Source of the DNA: an uncultured Acetatifactor sp.
GTDB taxonomy: Bacteria; Bacillota; Clostridia; Lachnospirales; Lachnospiraceae
Assembly: GCA_910578185.1 (NCBI GenBank)
Contig: CAJTPN010000013.1
Coordinates: forward strand, 1-51,615
Direction of reading: 5' to 3'
Length of the DNA stretch: 51,615 bases
The notes under the pieces are model-generated. The model was not told the origin of the DNA. It saw only the letters and a program-made list of their open reading frames with translations, and made no database searches. Every line of letters begins with the position of its first letter. Position 1 is the stretch's first letter. Both the position numbers and the translations under genes were made by a program. Below, one piece after another: positions 32,570 through 40,912 of this stretch.

Positions 32570-33048
32570 AAAACAGAGAAATGATTAGAAAAATGACTAC
32601 AAATGCATTGCTGGCGGCACTGTTGGCATTGTTTGGAATCATGAAGCTGCCCAGCCCACTTCCCGGTTGTGAGTTTCAGCTTTCCGCGCCTTTTGCAATC
32701 TGTATTGCCGCCTGCTTCGGATTTAAGAGATATTTTAAAATTGGTCTTCTTGCCAGTGCAATGAATCTGATTCTTGGTACCCATTCTATTGTGAATATCT
32801 CCATTGCCATGATATTTCGTGTGGTTGCGGGGGGCGTTCTTGCAATTTTCGGAGTCAACCCTGTTACGATTGTGGTCAGCGGTCCTTTGGGGACGATAAC
32901 GGGGAGACTTACTCTTGGCGGTATTATGGGTACAAATCCTTTGACTCTGGTGGCGGCAGCTGTGCCGGGAATGATTTTTACGGCGGTGGCTGCGACGGTC
33001 ATGTATCCGGTGATGAGGAGACTGGTGCAAAGAGGGACAGGTTGTTGA
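32566..33048 (+). CDS. ECF-type S-component-like membrane protein of the biotin operon
   Basis: A 160-residue protein with five or six hydrophobic helices and few charges; the opening IRKMTTNALLAALLALFGIMKLP and the repeated GGxxAIFG / GPLG turns resemble substrate-binding S components of ECF vitamin transporters. It is first in an operon for biotin made from pimelate, under a BirA operator, so the cargo is probably biotin or a precursor such as pimelate. It does not show the full BioY signature to my eye, so the bioY symbol is withheld. GGGGG lies 5 bp before the ATG. Confidence 0.6.
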   Translation: MKNREMIRKMTTNALLAALLALFGIMKLPSPLPGCEFQLSAPFAICIAACFGFKRYFKIGLLASAMNLILGTHSIVNISIAMIFRVVAGGVLAIFGVNPVTIVVSGPLGTITGRLTLGGIMGTNPLTLVAAAVPGMIFTAVAATVMYPVMRRLVQRGTGC

Positions 33049-33105
33049 CCATGTAAGTGAGTGTGGAGAGTATAACATGTGGGGAGAAGGAGCACAGGGA
33101 AAAAT

Positions 33106-33840
33106 ATGAATCGATACAGCATTAAGATGAGAGCGTCAAACGAAGATGAAGGACATATTTCAGGCGCGGAAAAGATAATTTTGGAGGAGGAGTTGGAGCA
33201 GTATTGTTCCTGCCTGCTTAGGCGTGCTCTCCGGCACAGCAAGGGAAAGCCTGATTTTATCAATCTGAAGATCGAGGCCGTGAGGGAGGAGGAGATATTG
33301 CACCTTCCGGCGCTTGCCGTAACCACCGTTAATACCGCAAATCCGGAGGAGGGGCGCGGGATTGTGCGTGACTATCTGCACAGGCTTGGGGTGATTCGGG
33401 TGGAAGAGATTATGGGGTTCTGGAGGCAGAGTTATGCCATGCGGGGGGCCATGCTTTTAGATGTGGATACGCTGCAGCGTCTGGAACCTGACAGAGAGAG
33501 GGGGATCCGAGCCACTTACATGGATATGGAAACGGAGGATTCAACAATAAGGTGGGCTTGTGCGGGAAAGAACCATTTTCACGAAGCGCTGGTTTTGGCC
33601 ACTAAAGTAGTCAGCCATCCCAATATTGTGGCGGAACTATGCATCTCAGACGATCCTGATTATGTCACCGGTTATATAGCCTCCAAAGAATTTGGTTACG
33701 TGCGTATCACTACACTGAAAGAAATGGGAAGTCCGCAGGGCGGAAGGGTTTTTTTATTTCGCGGAAATGAGCAGGAGCGGGGGGCATGTATCCGTTATCT
33801 GCAGCAGGAGAGGGTGTTGGTTCATTTTCGTGAGCAATAA
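33106..33840 (+). CDS. bioW: 6-carboxyhexanoate--CoA ligase BioW
   Basis: About 244 residues. BioW makes pimeloyl-CoA from pimelate, CoA and ATP. Family marks are YSIKMRAS at the start, HISGAE, a KPDFINLKIE strand, the SYAMRGAMLLD segment, DRERGIRATYMD and HFHEALVLATKV. ATG at 33106 with AGGGA upstream gives the normal family start; a GTG at 33079 would add nine residues. Its presence means the cell starts biotin synthesis from free pimelate rather than by BioC/BioH. Confidence 0.92.
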   Translation: MNRYSIKMRASNEDEGHISGAEKIILEEELEQYCSCLLRRALRHSKGKPDFINLKIEAVREEEILHLPALAVTTVNTANPEEGRGIVRDYLHRLGVIRVEEIMGFWRQSYAMRGAMLLDVDTLQRLEPDRERGIRATYMDMETEDSTIRWACAGKNHFHEALVLATKVVSHPNIVAELCISDDPDYVTGYIASKEFGYVRITTLKEMGSPQGGRVFLFRGNEQERGACIRYLQQERVLVHFREQ

Positions 33841-33869
33841 GGCAGAAAGCGAAAGGCGAGGGGTAGTCC

Positions 33870-35033
33870 GTGGATAAATGGAAACGAATGGGAGATGAAC
33901 TTTATCAATTGCAGGAAAAGCATCTCTACCGCAGGATAAAGGTGATTGAAAGCGCTCAAAGCGCACATGTGCGTTATCAGGGCAGGGATATGCTGATGCT
34001 GGCATCCAATTCCTATCTGGATTTTTGTGATGAGGAGCGCATAAAAGAATATGCCGCGAAGGCACTTATGGAATATGGAACGGGTTCCGGGGGTTCCCGG
34101 CTGACTACCGGAACAACAGTTTTACATACACGGCTGGAGGAGGCGCTTGCGCGATTCAAAGGCAGGGAAGCCGCCTTGGTATTTAACACAGGATTCGCGG
34201 CAAACAGTGGGGTGATTCCCGCACTGTGTGGAGAAGGGGAGATTATCTACAGCGATGCAAAAAATCATGCCAGCATCATTGATGGCTGCAGGCAGTCTAA
34301 AGCGGAAACGGTCATTTACCGACATAATGATATGGCGGACTTGGAGAAGAAAATTTTAGAGCGGCCGGGGAAGTCAGGGCTGATCGTCAGCGACGGAGTA
34401 TTCAGCATGGATGGGGATATTGTAGATTTGCCGGGACTTGTTAAGCTGGCGGATACCTACGGGCTTTTGTCTATGATCGACGAGGCCCATGCCACGGGAG
34501 TGATTGGAGCTACGGGGAGGGGCTGTGAAGAGTATTATCATATGGAGGGAAGAACGGATATTCTGATGGGAACATTGAGCAAAGCCATAGGAGGTGAAGG
34601 CGGTTATGTCTGTGGTCCATGTATCTTGACGGAATATTTGAAAAACAAGGCCAGGAGCTATATTTTTTCCACGTCCCTCTCACCGGTGGCCATGGCGGCG
34701 GCAGCACGAGCTTTGGAACTGATAGAGTCGGAACCCTGGCGGGTTCACAGGCTTCAGGAAAATATCAAGTGGTTTTGCCATAAACTTCAGGAATTGGGTT
34801 TAAATGTCCGTTCGGAGACGGCCATTGTGCCGATTCTCATCGGGGAGGAAGAAAAGGCGGAGCGAATATCAGATGAGCTGATGGAGCGTGGGTTCTTTAT
34901 TCCAGCCATCCGTTATCCGACGGTTGGGAAAGGAGAGGCCATGCTGCGCGCTGCTCTGATGGCAACGCACACAAAAGAGGAACTGGCTGAGGCGGCCGGA
35001 GCCATTGCTGAGGTTATATGTCACTGCGGTTGA
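33870..35033 (+). CDS. bioF: 8-amino-7-oxononanoate synthase BioF
   Basis: A 387-residue PLP enzyme of the alpha-oxoamine synthase family joining pimeloyl-CoA and alanine. Motifs: NSYLDF, GTGSGGSRLTTGT, the DEAHATGVIGATGRG segment and PLP lysine K238 in GTLSKAIGGEGGYV. The start codon is GTG with GAGGGG seven bases upstream. It follows bioW by 29 bp in the same operon. Confidence 0.95.
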   Translation: MDKWKRMGDELYQLQEKHLYRRIKVIESAQSAHVRYQGRDMLMLASNSYLDFCDEERIKEYAAKALMEYGTGSGGSRLTTGTTVLHTRLEEALARFKGREAALVFNTGFAANSGVIPALCGEGEIIYSDAKNHASIIDGCRQSKAETVIYRHNDMADLEKKILERPGKSGLIVSDGVFSMDGDIVDLPGLVKLADTYGLLSMIDEAHATGVIGATGRGCEEYYHMEGRTDILMGTLSKAIGGEGGYVCGPCILTEYLKNKARSYIFSTSLSPVAMAAAARALELIESEPWRVHRLQENIKWFCHKLQELGLNVRSETAIVPILIGEEEKAERISDELMERGFFIPAIRYPTVGKGEAMLRAALMATHTKEELAEAAGAIAEVICHCG

Positions 35034-35089
35034 CAGGGAAAGCAGGTACCGCAATGAGGTTTTTATAGGAAAGGGACAGGGTAATTGGG

Positions 35090-36061
35090 ATGAGCGTTGT
35101 GCAGGAGTTAAAAGATAAGGCCTTGGAATGGGGAGGAATTTCCAGGGAAGAGGCGCTATTGCTTGTAAAGTCGCCTCTTTGGGAACTGGCGGAGGCAGCG
35201 GATGAGATTCGCAGAAAAAAGTGCGGGCAAAGGTTTGATATCTGTACGATTATCAACGGTAAATGCGGCCGCTGCTCGGAGGATTGCAAGTATTGTGCGC
35301 AAAGTGCCCATTATCAGGCCGGATGTGGGGAAGGATATGGGCTTTTGCCGACTCAGAAGCTCTTGGAAGGGGCCAGGTACAATGAGGAGCGGGGAGTTCT
35401 GCGTTACTCTATTGTGACCTCCGGCAGGAAATTGTCTGATAGGGAAGTGGAGCAGGTTTGTGAAAGTATCCGTGTTATCAGGGAGAAAACCAACATTCAA
35501 ATTTGCGTGTCTTTTGGGCTGTTGGAGGAAAAGCAGTTTGAAAAGATCAAAGAAGCCGGGGCTTCTCGTGTGCATTGTAATCTGGAGTCCTCTGCAGGAT
35601 TTTTCCGCCAGATTTGTACCACACATACATATGAGGACAAAATAAAGACCTTGCAGGCGGCCCAAAGAGCCGGTCTGTCCATCTGTTCCGGCGGTATCCT
35701 GGGGCTTGGAGAAAGCATGGAGGATCGTATTGACATGGTTCTGACCGCAAGAAAACTGGAAGTGAAATCCATTCCGGTCAATCTGCTCAATCCAATTCCC
35801 GGAACGCCTCTGGAGAGCAGGAAACCTTTGACCAATGAGGAGGCAATTCGCTGTGTGGCTGTTTTCCGTTTCCTCATACCGGATGCAGCCATTCGTCTGG
35901 CAGGCGGAAGGGGACTTCTTGGGGATAAGGGAAAAGGGTGTTTTCAAAGCGGCGCCAATGCAGCTATTTCCGGGGATATGCTGACTACCGCCGGGATCAC
36001 TGTGGAGACGGATATGGACTTGATGGAGGAACTTGGATTTAAGGTGGGGCTTTTGCAATGA
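35090..36061 (+). CDS. bioB: Biotin synthase BioB
   Basis: A 323-residue radical SAM enzyme inserting sulfur into dethiobiotin. The 4Fe-4S site is C62-S-E-D-C66-K-Y-C69 followed by AQSAHY. Conserved segments include GRKLSDREVEQV, ASRVHCNLESS, GGILGLGES, VNLLNPIPGTPLE and RLAGGRG, the last carrying the arginine that binds the second Fe-S cluster. Its stop overlaps the bioD start as ATGA. Confidence 0.97.
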   Translation: MSVVQELKDKALEWGGISREEALLLVKSPLWELAEAADEIRRKKCGQRFDICTIINGKCGRCSEDCKYCAQSAHYQAGCGEGYGLLPTQKLLEGARYNEERGVLRYSIVTSGRKLSDREVEQVCESIRVIREKTNIQICVSFGLLEEKQFEKIKEAGASRVHCNLESSAGFFRQICTTHTYEDKIKTLQAAQRAGLSICSGGILGLGESMEDRIDMVLTARKLEVKSIPVNLLNPIPGTPLESRKPLTNEEAIRCVAVFRFLIPDAAIRLAGGRGLLGDKGKGCFQSGANAAISGDMLTTAGITVETDMDLMEELGFKVGLLQ

Positions 36062-36741
36062 GTAAGAATATTTTTGTTGTGGGAACAGGGACGGATGTGG
36101 GCAAAACCTATGTGACGGCTTTGATGATAAAGAAATTACGGGAAAGCGGCAGATATGCCGGATATTATAAGGCTGCTATGAGCGGCAACACCCGTCGGGA
36201 GGACGGTACACTGATTCCCGGAGATGCTGTTTATGTTAAAAATATTTCAGGAATTGATCAGCCCCTTGAACAGATGTGTCCTTATGTCTATGAGCATGCG
36301 GTATCACCTCATCTGGCTTCCCGGCTGGAAGGAAATCCGGTGCGGTTGCAAAATGTAGAGAAGGGATTCAGGGAAGTTTGCCGGCAGTATGATTATGTGA
36401 CCATGGAGGGCAGCGGGGGTATTTTGTGCCCCATTTGTTTTGACGAGGAGAAACTCTGGCTGGAGGACGTGATCTCCAGGCTGGGGCTGTCCTGCCTGCT
36501 CGTTGCCGACGCCGGGCTGGGTACTATCAATAATGTGGTATTGACCACGGCATATATGCGAACCCGAGGGATTCCTGTAAAAGGTATCATTTTTAACCGC
36601 TTCCATGCAGGGAATGTTATGGAGGAGGACAATGTACGGATGTGCGAATACGCCACTGGCCTGAAAACCATTGCCTGTGTGGAGGAAGGAGCTGAAGCGC
36701 TTTCCGTGACAGGGGAATGGTTGGCCTCTCTTTATGAATGA
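36058..36741 (+). CDS. bioD: Dethiobiotin synthetase BioD
   Basis: A 227-residue ATP-dependent carboxylase closing the ureido ring. The P-loop is GTGTDVGKTYVTA at about 8-20. YYKAAMSG, VSPHLASRLE and the MEGSGGILCPI segment are family motifs, although the usual GAGG here reads GSGG. It overlaps bioB by 4 bp. Confidence 0.95.
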   Translation: MSKNIFVVGTGTDVGKTYVTALMIKKLRESGRYAGYYKAAMSGNTRREDGTLIPGDAVYVKNISGIDQPLEQMCPYVYEHAVSPHLASRLEGNPVRLQNVEKGFREVCRQYDYVTMEGSGGILCPICFDEEKLWLEDVISRLGLSCLLVADAGLGTINNVVLTTAYMRTRGIPVKGIIFNRFHAGNVMEEDNVRMCEYATGLKTIACVEEGAEALSVTGEWLASLYE

Positions 36742-36805
36742 TACAATGGAAAGGTTACATTATGCTGGGTTAAGTATTTGTTCCCTGGTCAACAGGGCAT
36801 GAAAT

Positions 36806-38080
36806 ATGCATTGCTTTGAGGGGAATACGCCTGAAGAGTCAGAAAAAAGAAGGGAGTTGGTTGATATGATATGGTATCCTTACCAGCAAATGAAGAAAAT
36901 GAAAGCGCCATATAAGATTACGGACGCGGAGGGAGTTTACCTTTATACAGAGGATGGGAAAATAATTGATTCGGTTTCTTCCTGGTGGAGTGTGATCCAT
37001 GGTTATAAGCACCCGGTTTTGACAGAGGCAATCAAGGAGCAGGCGGATCGTTTTTCTCATGTCATGCTGGGAGGGTTGACTCATGAACCGGTTCGCAGGC
37101 TCGCGGATAAGCTGGAGGAGTGGCTGCCGGGGGATCTGGACTATTGCTTTTTCTCTGATTCAGGCAGTGTGGCGGTGGAAGTTGCACTGAAGATGGCTTT
37201 GCAGTATAACGTCAATCGGGGAGATTTGAAAAGGACAAAGGTCCTTTCTTTGACCCATGCATACCATGGGGATACTTTTAAGGCCATGGAAGTTGGGGAT
37301 GACGAGGATTATCATTTTATTCTGGAAGCTTACGGTGAGAAAAAGAATGTATTCCATATCCCTACAAAGAGGGAAGCTCTGGAGGAAGCCTTTGATAAAT
37401 TACACGAAGAATTAAACTGTTTTATTGTGGAGCCGTTGCTGCAGGGGGCAGGAGGAATGCGTATGTATGATATATCCTTTCTGCAGCGGGCCAGGGAGCT
37501 GTGCGACAGATACGGAGTCCTGCTAATTTTTGACGAGGTGGCAACCGGCTTTGGAAGAACCGGCAATCGATTTGTGGCTGATCTTGTGCTGCCGGATATT
37601 CTGGTGCTGGGCAAGGCATTGACCGGCGGGTATATAGGACATGCGGTGACGGTGGCTAATCATAAGGTTTATGACAGTTTTTATGGAGAAGACCCTCAAA
37701 AGGCTCTGATGCACGGTCCGACTTTTATGGGAAATGCGCTTGCGTGCAGTGTTGCGTTGAAATCCATTGAGTTGTTTGAAGCGGGGGACTATCTTTCCCG
37801 AATTCGCCGTATTGAGGAGATTACAAGGCGTGAGATGAAAGGGGTGGAACATGAGCAGATTCGCGAAGTGCGGATTATGGGTGGATGCGTTTGTGTCGAA
37901 GTGCGGGATGCTTCTTATTTACAGGGCTTTCAGCAGTTTGCGTATGAGAGGGGTGTTTTCAGCAGGCCCTTTTTGAATTATATGTATGCAATGGTTCCTT
38001 ATGTGATCACGGAGGAGGAGTTGTCAAAGGTGCTGGGAGTGATGAAGGAGTGGTTTGACGTTGCCGACAGCGTTCGCTGA
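36806..38080 (+). CDS. bioA: Adenosylmethionine-8-amino-7-oxononanoate aminotransferase BioA
   Basis: A 424-residue class III aminotransferase. Motifs: MIWYPYQQM, SSWWSVIHGY, FSDSGSVAVEVALKMA, THAYHGDT, FDEVATGFGRTG and PLP lysine K270 in VLGKALTGGYIGHA, then the HGPTFMGNALAC helix. The HGPTFMGNPLAC-type motif is diagnostic of BioA. The ATG at 36806 is kept; an in-frame ATG at 36866 with GGGAG upstream would remove 20 residues and is possible. It ends the operon. Confidence 0.95.
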   Translation: MHCFEGNTPEESEKRRELVDMIWYPYQQMKKMKAPYKITDAEGVYLYTEDGKIIDSVSSWWSVIHGYKHPVLTEAIKEQADRFSHVMLGGLTHEPVRRLADKLEEWLPGDLDYCFFSDSGSVAVEVALKMALQYNVNRGDLKRTKVLSLTHAYHGDTFKAMEVGDDEDYHFILEAYGEKKNVFHIPTKREALEEAFDKLHEELNCFIVEPLLQGAGGMRMYDISFLQRARELCDRYGVLLIFDEVATGFGRTGNRFVADLVLPDILVLGKALTGGYIGHAVTVANHKVYDSFYGEDPQKALMHGPTFMGNALACSVALKSIELFEAGDYLSRIRRIEEITRREMKGVEHEQIREVRIMGGCVCVEVRDASYLQGFQQFAYERGVFSRPFLNYMYAMVPYVITEEELSKVLGVMKEWFDVADSVR

Positions 38081-38371
38081 CCGGCTGCAGGAATGCACAC
38101 ATATTATGGAACACAGGCATTCTATAAAGCGTTATAAGAATGGGGAGATTTCTGAATTGCTGCAATCGTTTTCATCCTGTGAAAATTTAGACAGAATAAA
38201 GTTGAAAAACAGAGTAAACTGTTATATAATGTGCATGTGAAGAGTATTTATAAGGCTGCGGGGAAAATTTACAAGAAATAATCTTAATAACGGTTATTTT
38301 TTATTTAGCTTTGACCGATGTAAATAATATAATATTATTTTAGATACGTTAGAAAAAGGACAGGGGAGTAT

Positions 38372-39487
38372 ATGAAATTTTTAGAGGTATCTGACTTGAA
38401 GATAGGGATGCGTTTGGCACGTCCTATTTACAGTGAAAAAGGGGTGTTGTTGTTTGAACGCGATTCCAAGTTGACAAAACAGGCAATTGACAGCGCAAGA
38501 AATTTCGGATTGCTGGGAGTGTACATTTTGGAACCGGCGGAACCACTTCCTCCTATTTCCGAGGAGGATTTGGAGTTTGAAAGATTTCAGATTGTTTCGG
38601 TCTTTTCTATTCAGGCAGAGCTGGAAAAGGTTATCACAACCAAAAAGCCAGGCAGGATGGACGCCATAGTCGGCACAATTACCAAAAAATACGGGCATAT
38701 AAACGGCAAGGTGAATTTTTATCAAAATCTCCGGAGCAAAGATGATTATGTGTGCAGACACACACTGAACACTGCTATTTTATGTGCTCTGATTTCGCAC
38801 ACCATGAATGTTCGGCCGGAGGAGCAGGGACAGGCTGTTCTGGCGGCGCTGCTGCATGAGATAGGCAAAACGCAGGTCTCCAAGGAGATGCTTTTCGGAC
38901 GGGAAGATATCGAGGAGAACAGGGAGAGGCTTTATCAGATACAACTGCAGGGGCTGGATATTGTGGAGGAAGCGTTCCCGGAGGGGAAGACGCTCAAAAG
39001 AATCTGTATGCCTGCCCTTCGTGCGCAATATGATTTTTCCGTGTATGGAAAAGTAGATCCTGATCTGAAGCTTTCAAATGTGGCTAAAATCCTTTTGGTG
39101 GCCAATCGGTATGATGAGCTGACAGCCATGGATCTTCAGGGAAAATCGGAGTCGGAAGTGAAGGCTATTTGGGAGTTTCGAGATCATCCCGAACTGTATG
39201 ACGAAAAAGTGGTGGAAGCACTTCTTAAATCCGTTAACATACTGATTCCCGGAGTCAGCGTGGAGCTGGATAACAGGGATAAGGCGCTGGTATTGGTGGA
39301 AAATAACGCAGATGTGCTTCGGCCGATGCTGCTCAGTTTCAAGGACAATTCTATTTTGGACCTTTCTTTGAAGAGAAATAAAGATATTCGAATCATGGAT
39401 ATTATGAAGACGTTGGATAATCGTTATGTTATGGATATGGAGACCGTAAAAGAGGAAATGAGGCTGGCCAAACTTAGGGAGCAGTGA
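38372..39487 (+). CDS. Degenerate HD-GYP-like protein
   Basis: A 371-residue protein with the same plan as the intact HD-GYP protein at 5040: an N-terminal domain (VSDLKIGMRLARPIYSEKG) and an HD-like domain (CRHTLNTAILCALI, LLHEIGKTQV). The HD pair reads HE and no GYP loop is seen (YDFSVYGKVDPD instead), so cyclic-di-GMP hydrolysis is doubtful. It may bind the nucleotide or a partner. GGGGAG precedes the ATG. The next gene, a PilT-like ATPase, follows after 49 bp; the two may be cotranscribed. Confidence 0.75.
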   Translation: MKFLEVSDLKIGMRLARPIYSEKGVLLFERDSKLTKQAIDSARNFGLLGVYILEPAEPLPPISEEDLEFERFQIVSVFSIQAELEKVITTKKPGRMDAIVGTITKKYGHINGKVNFYQNLRSKDDYVCRHTLNTAILCALISHTMNVRPEEQGQAVLAALLHEIGKTQVSKEMLFGREDIEENRERLYQIQLQGLDIVEEAFPEGKTLKRICMPALRAQYDFSVYGKVDPDLKLSNVAKILLVANRYDELTAMDLQGKSESEVKAIWEFRDHPELYDEKVVEALLKSVNILIPGVSVELDNRDKALVLVENNADVLRPMLLSFKDNSILDLSLKRNKDIRIMDIMKTLDNRYVMDMETVKEEMRLAKLREQ

Positions 39488-39536
39488 TAGCGGCGGTTTT
39501 ACGGGATTGCGATAGTAAAACGGAAGGAGTAAGGTT

Positions 39537-40499
39537 ATGGCCTCACCCATATCGAAATTAGAAGAATTGTTGTGCGCTGCCCGGGATGCCGGTGCCAGCG
39601 ATGTACATTTGACAGTGGGAAGTTCCCCGAGAATGCGGGTGGAGGGTGAGCTGATTACCATGGACGCCCCCGGGATTCTGCCTTCGGATACATTGGATAT
39701 TCTGCTGTCAGTCATGAACGAAGCACAGCGGGATCTGTTTGAAGAAAGCGGGGAATACGATTTTTCCATTTCCTTTCCGGGCGGGGGGCGCTGTCGTGCA
39801 AGCGCCTATAAGCAAAAGGGAAGTGTGGCGTTTTCGCTGAGGCTTTTAAATCGGGAAATACCGTCTCTGGAGGGGTTGGGAGTGCCAAATGCCGTGGAGG
39901 AATTGTGTCGGTTAAGACGGGGGCTGGTGTTGGTGACGGGACTGTCGGGCAGCGGTAAATCGTCTACTTTGGCTGCAATGGTGGATTATATAAACAGTCA
40001 TCGCAATGCCCACATTGTCACACTTGAAGACCCGATTGAGTATATTCATCCGCACAAGATGGCCCTGGTGAGTCAACGGGAGATTGGTGTGGACAGCAGG
40101 GATTATGTCCATGCACTGCGCGCCGCACTGCGGGAGGATCCTGATGTGATCATGGTAGGAGAGTTGTGTGGTTGCGAGGCTGTCAATGCTGCTGTTGCAG
40201 CGGCGGAGACAGGGTGCTTGGTGCTGGCGTCTTTGAATACGGCTGATATTGTCAGCGCCATAGGCCATATTATTTATGAAAATGTGCCAGACCGGCAGCC
40301 TCAGGTTTGTGTACGTCTTGCAGATGTGCTGGAGGCGGTGGTATGTCAGCGCTTGTGTCTGGATGAAGTAGGGGGACAAAAGGCTGTATTTGAAGTGCTG
40401 CGGATGAACCAGGAGGCACGTAGCCTTATCCGAGAAGGCCAGTACCTTTTGCTGGCTCAACAGGTCACGGTTGAAGGAGATTTGCAGGAAGCGCCTTAG
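39537..40499 (+). CDS. Orphan PilT-like ATPase
   Basis: A 320-residue protein of the type II/IV secretion ATPase superfamily. The N-terminal domain has ASDVHLTVGSSPRMRVEGEL. Walker A is TGLSGSGKSS, the Asp box TLEDPIEYIH and Walker B DPDVIMVGEL. In PilT the next motifs are AETGHLVL and GTLHT; here they read AETGCLVLASLNT, so the conserved histidines of both are replaced. No pilin, platform or pre-pilin peptidase genes lie nearby. It is probably related to pilus retraction ATPases, but activity is uncertain. Confidence 0.8.
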   Translation: MASPISKLEELLCAARDAGASDVHLTVGSSPRMRVEGELITMDAPGILPSDTLDILLSVMNEAQRDLFEESGEYDFSISFPGGGRCRASAYKQKGSVAFSLRLLNREIPSLEGLGVPNAVEELCRLRRGLVLVTGLSGSGKSSTLAAMVDYINSHRNAHIVTLEDPIEYIHPHKMALVSQREIGVDSRDYVHALRAALREDPDVIMVGELCGCEAVNAAVAAAETGCLVLASLNTADIVSAIGHIIYENVPDRQPQVCVRLADVLEAVVCQRLCLDEVGGQKAVFEVLRMNQEARSLIREGQYLLLAQQVTVEGDLQEAP

Positions 40500-40912
40500 A
40501 AATTTTTAGTGATATCCCATAGATGCAAAGTGGGACATTTATTTTGTGGCAAGTGATTTTCAGAGCTGTCCTTGTGCATTGTTTCATCCATATTCAGGCG
40601 GGATTTTTCGCCGAAGGGATGGGACAATACACAGGGCCTGTCATGGATTTTGAGCCAAATTTGTGACAGGGAGATTTTGATGCGGATCAATTTGTGTAAG
40701 TGATAATTTTATATTTCGGGAGCATACAGCCTGCTTTCTATGCGGCTGCTGTCCGAGTATTCTAAGAAGTCAGGATTCTAATTTTTCCTTATTTCAATTT
40801 TTTCATAATGCTATGCTTATGCAGACAGGGGGGCTGTGCTGTTTGTTTTGCGGCGCTTCAATTGATAATCCCATTTGAGTAGGTCTGTTGAAGAAAAGAG
40901 AGGAGGCGTTTT
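40500..40912. other. Intergenic stretch without a recognised gene
   Basis: 413 bp between the PilT-like gene and comM. A perfect 7-bp repeat CCTGTCA (40637-40643) / TGACAGG (40664-40670) is visible. No open frame with a ribosome site, RNA gene or clear promoter was found. The end holds GAGGAGG for comM. Confidence 0.6.

Noticed and set aside
35156..36058. Long minus-strand frame opposite bioB
   Set aside because: Shadow of a gene with full radical SAM motifs; composition unlike a protein.
38055..38240. Short plus-strand frame overlapping the bioA end
   Set aside because: Starts inside bioA, no good ribosome site, no family.
40496..40690. Minus-strand 64-codon frame after the PilT-like gene
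   Set aside because: No ribosome site and no protein-like pattern; treated as intergenic.
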